DNA from: CAMLIZ01 sp966212505
GTDB lineage: Bacteria > Pseudomonadota > Gammaproteobacteria > Burkholderiales > Burkholderiaceae_C
Assembly (NCBI GenBank): GCA_966212505.1
Contig: CBIHRS010000001.1
Coordinates: forward strand, 186,001-250,000
Length of the DNA stretch: 64,000 nucleotides
Reading direction: 5' to 3'
The notes below the pieces were generated by a model. That model was not told the origin of the DNA. It did not search any database and worked only from the letters and a program-made list of their open reading frames with translations. The translations under genes and the position numbers were made by a program. Shown here piece by piece: positions 62,570-64,000 of the stretch (position 1 is its first letter; each line of letters begins with the position of its first letter).

Positions 62570-62632
62570 GGTTACCGCCAGGAAACGCATCAATTTTAGG
62601 TTACCTCACGCCACCTGATATCCAACGGTAAC
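62570..62632. promoter_or_regulatory. Three evenly spaced GGTTACC-type sites, candidate HxlR operators
   Basis: GGTTACC at 62570-62576 and 62599-62605, and GGTAAC at 62627-62632 (the same motif on the other strand, 6 of 7 bases), spaced 29 and 28 bases apart in the divergent promoter. Each copy is pseudo-palindromic. Likely bound by the HxlR protein encoded next to them; no binding data can be read from sequence. Confidence 0.45.
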
Positions 62633-62698
62633 TCCCACCGTATAGTGGCCCCGCGCATTCACGCAGGCCTGCACACCCTCACTTTCGGGAGTTGATCC

Positions 62699-63784
62699 AT
62701 GTGGCATGACAACGAAGCCGCCCGTCGGCTGGGGCTTCGCTATCCGTTGATACAGGGGCCGTTCGGCGGCGGGCTGTCGTCGGTGGAGCTGACGGCCGCC
62801 GTCGCAGAGGCCGGTGGGCTGGGCTCGTTCGGCGTCCACCATCTGGCGCCGGCACAGATCCTCGAGGTCGGGCGGCAGATCCGGGCCCGCACGCACAAGC
62901 CGTTCGCGCTGAACCTCTGGGTCTCGAACCATGACACCGGAGGCGAGACGCTCACCCGCGAGCAGTTCGCCGAAGGCATCGCGCGCTTCAAGCCCTATTA
63001 CGACGAGCTGCGCGTCGAGCCGCCGCCGCAGCCCGAGCGCTTCGGCCATCGGTTCGAGGAGCAGGTGCAGGCGGTGCTCGAGCTGCGGCCGCCGGCCTTC
63101 AGCTTCGTGTTCGGCATTCCGTCACCCGAGATCGTGGCCGAGTGCCGGCAGCGCGGCATCGTGACGCTCGGCACCATCACCACGCTCGACGAAGCGCTGG
63201 CGATGGAGGCCGCCGGCATCGACCTGATCGTGGCCACCGGCATGGAAGCCGGCGGTCATCGCGTGTCGTTCCTGCAGTCGCCCGAGGAGTCGTTGACCGG
63301 CACGTTCGCCCTCGTCCGCGTGGTCAGCGCGAAGGTCAGGACGCCGGTGATCGCCGCCGGCGGCATCGTCGACGGCCGAGGCGTGGCCGCGGCGCTGATG
63401 CTGGGCGCGCAAGCCGTGCAGATCGGCACTGCGTTCCTCGCCTGCGAGGAGTCGAACGCGGCCGCCATCCACAAGGCCGCACTGTTCGGCGAGCAGGCCC
63501 GGCACACCGCGCTGACCCGCGCCTTCAGCGGCCGCCTCGCGCGCGGCCTGCGCAACCGCTTCGTCGACGAAGCCGCCGCCGGCGGCACGCCGCCGCTGCC
63601 CTACCCGATCCAGAGCTGGTTCACCGGCAGCTTCCGCACGGCGGCGATCGCGCAGAACCGGCCGGAGCTGATGTCGCTGTGGGCCGGCCAGGCCGCGCCG
63701 CTGCTGCGCCATCGCCACGCCACCGCCCTGTTCAACGCGCTCGTCGCGGAAACGACGGCCGCCTTCCAAGGATTCAACGCATGA
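62699..63784 (+). CDS. Nitronate monooxygenase (NMO/2-nitropropane dioxygenase family)
   Basis: 361 residues, FMN TIM barrel. Starts LRYPLIQGPFGGGLSSVELTAAV, phosphate-binding IAAGGIVDGRGVAAALMLGA and AVQIGTAFLACEES, and GMEAGGHR. The His expected in the catalytic motif is in HxxH-like GMEAGGHR. Oxidises propionate-3-nitronate or similar nitronates. Stop overlaps the start of the GST gene (ATGA). Confidence 0.92.
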   Translation: MWHDNEAARRLGLRYPLIQGPFGGGLSSVELTAAVAEAGGLGSFGVHHLAPAQILEVGRQIRARTHKPFALNLWVSNHDTGGETLTREQFAEGIARFKPYYDELRVEPPPQPERFGHRFEEQVQAVLELRPPAFSFVFGIPSPEIVAECRQRGIVTLGTITTLDEALAMEAAGIDLIVATGMEAGGHRVSFLQSPEESLTGTFALVRVVSAKVRTPVIAAGGIVDGRGVAAALMLGAQAVQIGTAFLACEESNAAAIHKAALFGEQARHTALTRAFSGRLARGLRNRFVDEAAAGGTPPLPYPIQSWFTGSFRTAAIAQNRPELMSLWAGQAAPLLRHRHATALFNALVAETTAAFQGFNA

Positions 63785-64000
63785 AGCTCTTCTACAGCCC
63801 GGGCGCCTGCTCGCTCGCCTCGCACATCACGCTGCACGAACTCGGCCTGCCCTTCGAGGCCGTCAAGGTCGACCTGAAGAAGCGCACCACCAGCATCGGT
63901 GCCCACTTCGACGCCACCAACGCCAAGGGCTACGTGCCCGCGCTGCAGTTCGACGATGGCGAGCTGCTCACCGAAGGCCCGGCCATCCTGCAATACCTGG
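63781..64000 (+). CDS. Glutathione S-transferase (partial, cut by window end)
   Basis: 73 residues of the N-terminal thioredoxin-like domain: KLFYSPGACSLASHITLHELGLPFEAV and the GSH-binding LLTEGPAILQYL. Opens with the beta-class (GstA-type) pattern with Cys10 in the active-site loop. The C-terminal helical domain lies outside the window. Coupled to the nitronate monooxygenase gene, which supports a shared detoxification role. Confidence 0.9.
   Translation, partial: MKLFYSPGACSLASHITLHELGLPFEAVKVDLKKRTTSIGAHFDATNAKGYVPALQFDDGELLTEGPAILQYL

Overview
The window is a contiguous piece of a high-GC bacterial chromosome. Gene content points to a betaproteobacterium of the order Burkholderiales: a GlnRS of the beta/gamma type, a DusC-type dihydrouridine synthase next to a DUF1415 protein, DUF3016, a KatE with a C-terminal DJ-1-like domain, many LysR/MarR/HxlR/AraC regulators, and a structured intergenic repeat of a kind I associate with that order. 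The genus cannot be fixed from the sequence alone. I see no rRNA, tRNA, CRISPR array, transposase or phage gene.

Layout. 1-4.8 kb: the 5' part of a reducing type I polyketide synthase gene (KS-AT-DH-structural KR-start of ER, running off the left edge), preceded by a small membrane protein gene that overlaps it. 5.1-6.6 kb: a LytTR response regulator, a free-standing 2TM protein and a PVYV-repeat exported protein. 6.8-12.4 kb: glnS, a low-GC lipoprotein gene, an APH-fold kinase and a LysR/oxidoreductase divergent pair. 12.4-20.2 kb: a cell-envelope block (lipoprotein, ECF sigma factor overlapping a transmembrane Ser/Thr kinase with a TPR-like tail, a small exported protein, an HAF-repeat secreted protein and a GH16 lipoprotein). 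20.2-22.4 kb: YdjM-like, LURP-one/scramblase-like, SRPBCC and exported proteins.

22.4-28.1 kb is the most distinctive part. An AraC-type regulator is divergent from a tightly overlapped five-gene operon that matches the uncharacterised Salmonella STM4015-STM4011 set: LRR-like protein, ATP-grasp protein, phosphatase/sulfatase-fold hydrolase and two radical SAM enzymes. It is followed tail to tail by a protein with two tandem HNH-like repeats. 29-36.9 kb: katE, SRPBCC, VOC, DinB, pirin, two tandem TVP38-like membrane proteins and an M16 peptidase. 37-39 kb: an M35 metallopeptidase followed by a stand-alone copy of its N-terminal domain and a DUF3016 protein. 39.2-42.8 kb: an orphan TRAP-type binding protein with a hybrid histidine kinase. 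42.8-45.2 kb: DUF1415 / small protein / 4Fe-4S-type UDG / dusC operon.

45.3-50.5 kb: two paralogous small proteins flanking an OmpA-like lipoprotein, dodecin and a thioesterase/MarR pair that shares a striking nested palindromic operator; then two unrecognised proteins and a Gfo/Idh/MocA oxidoreductase. 50.6-58.8 kb: a PKD + YCF48-repeat lipoprotein, mrcA (PBP1A), an orphan flagellar-rod-like protein, a 2Fe-2S ferredoxin, a large M50-type intramembrane protease and an S4-domain protein. 58.8-64 kb: a LytS/LytTR two-component system, alaC, and an HxlR regulator divergent from a nitronate monooxygenase-GST operon that runs off the right edge.
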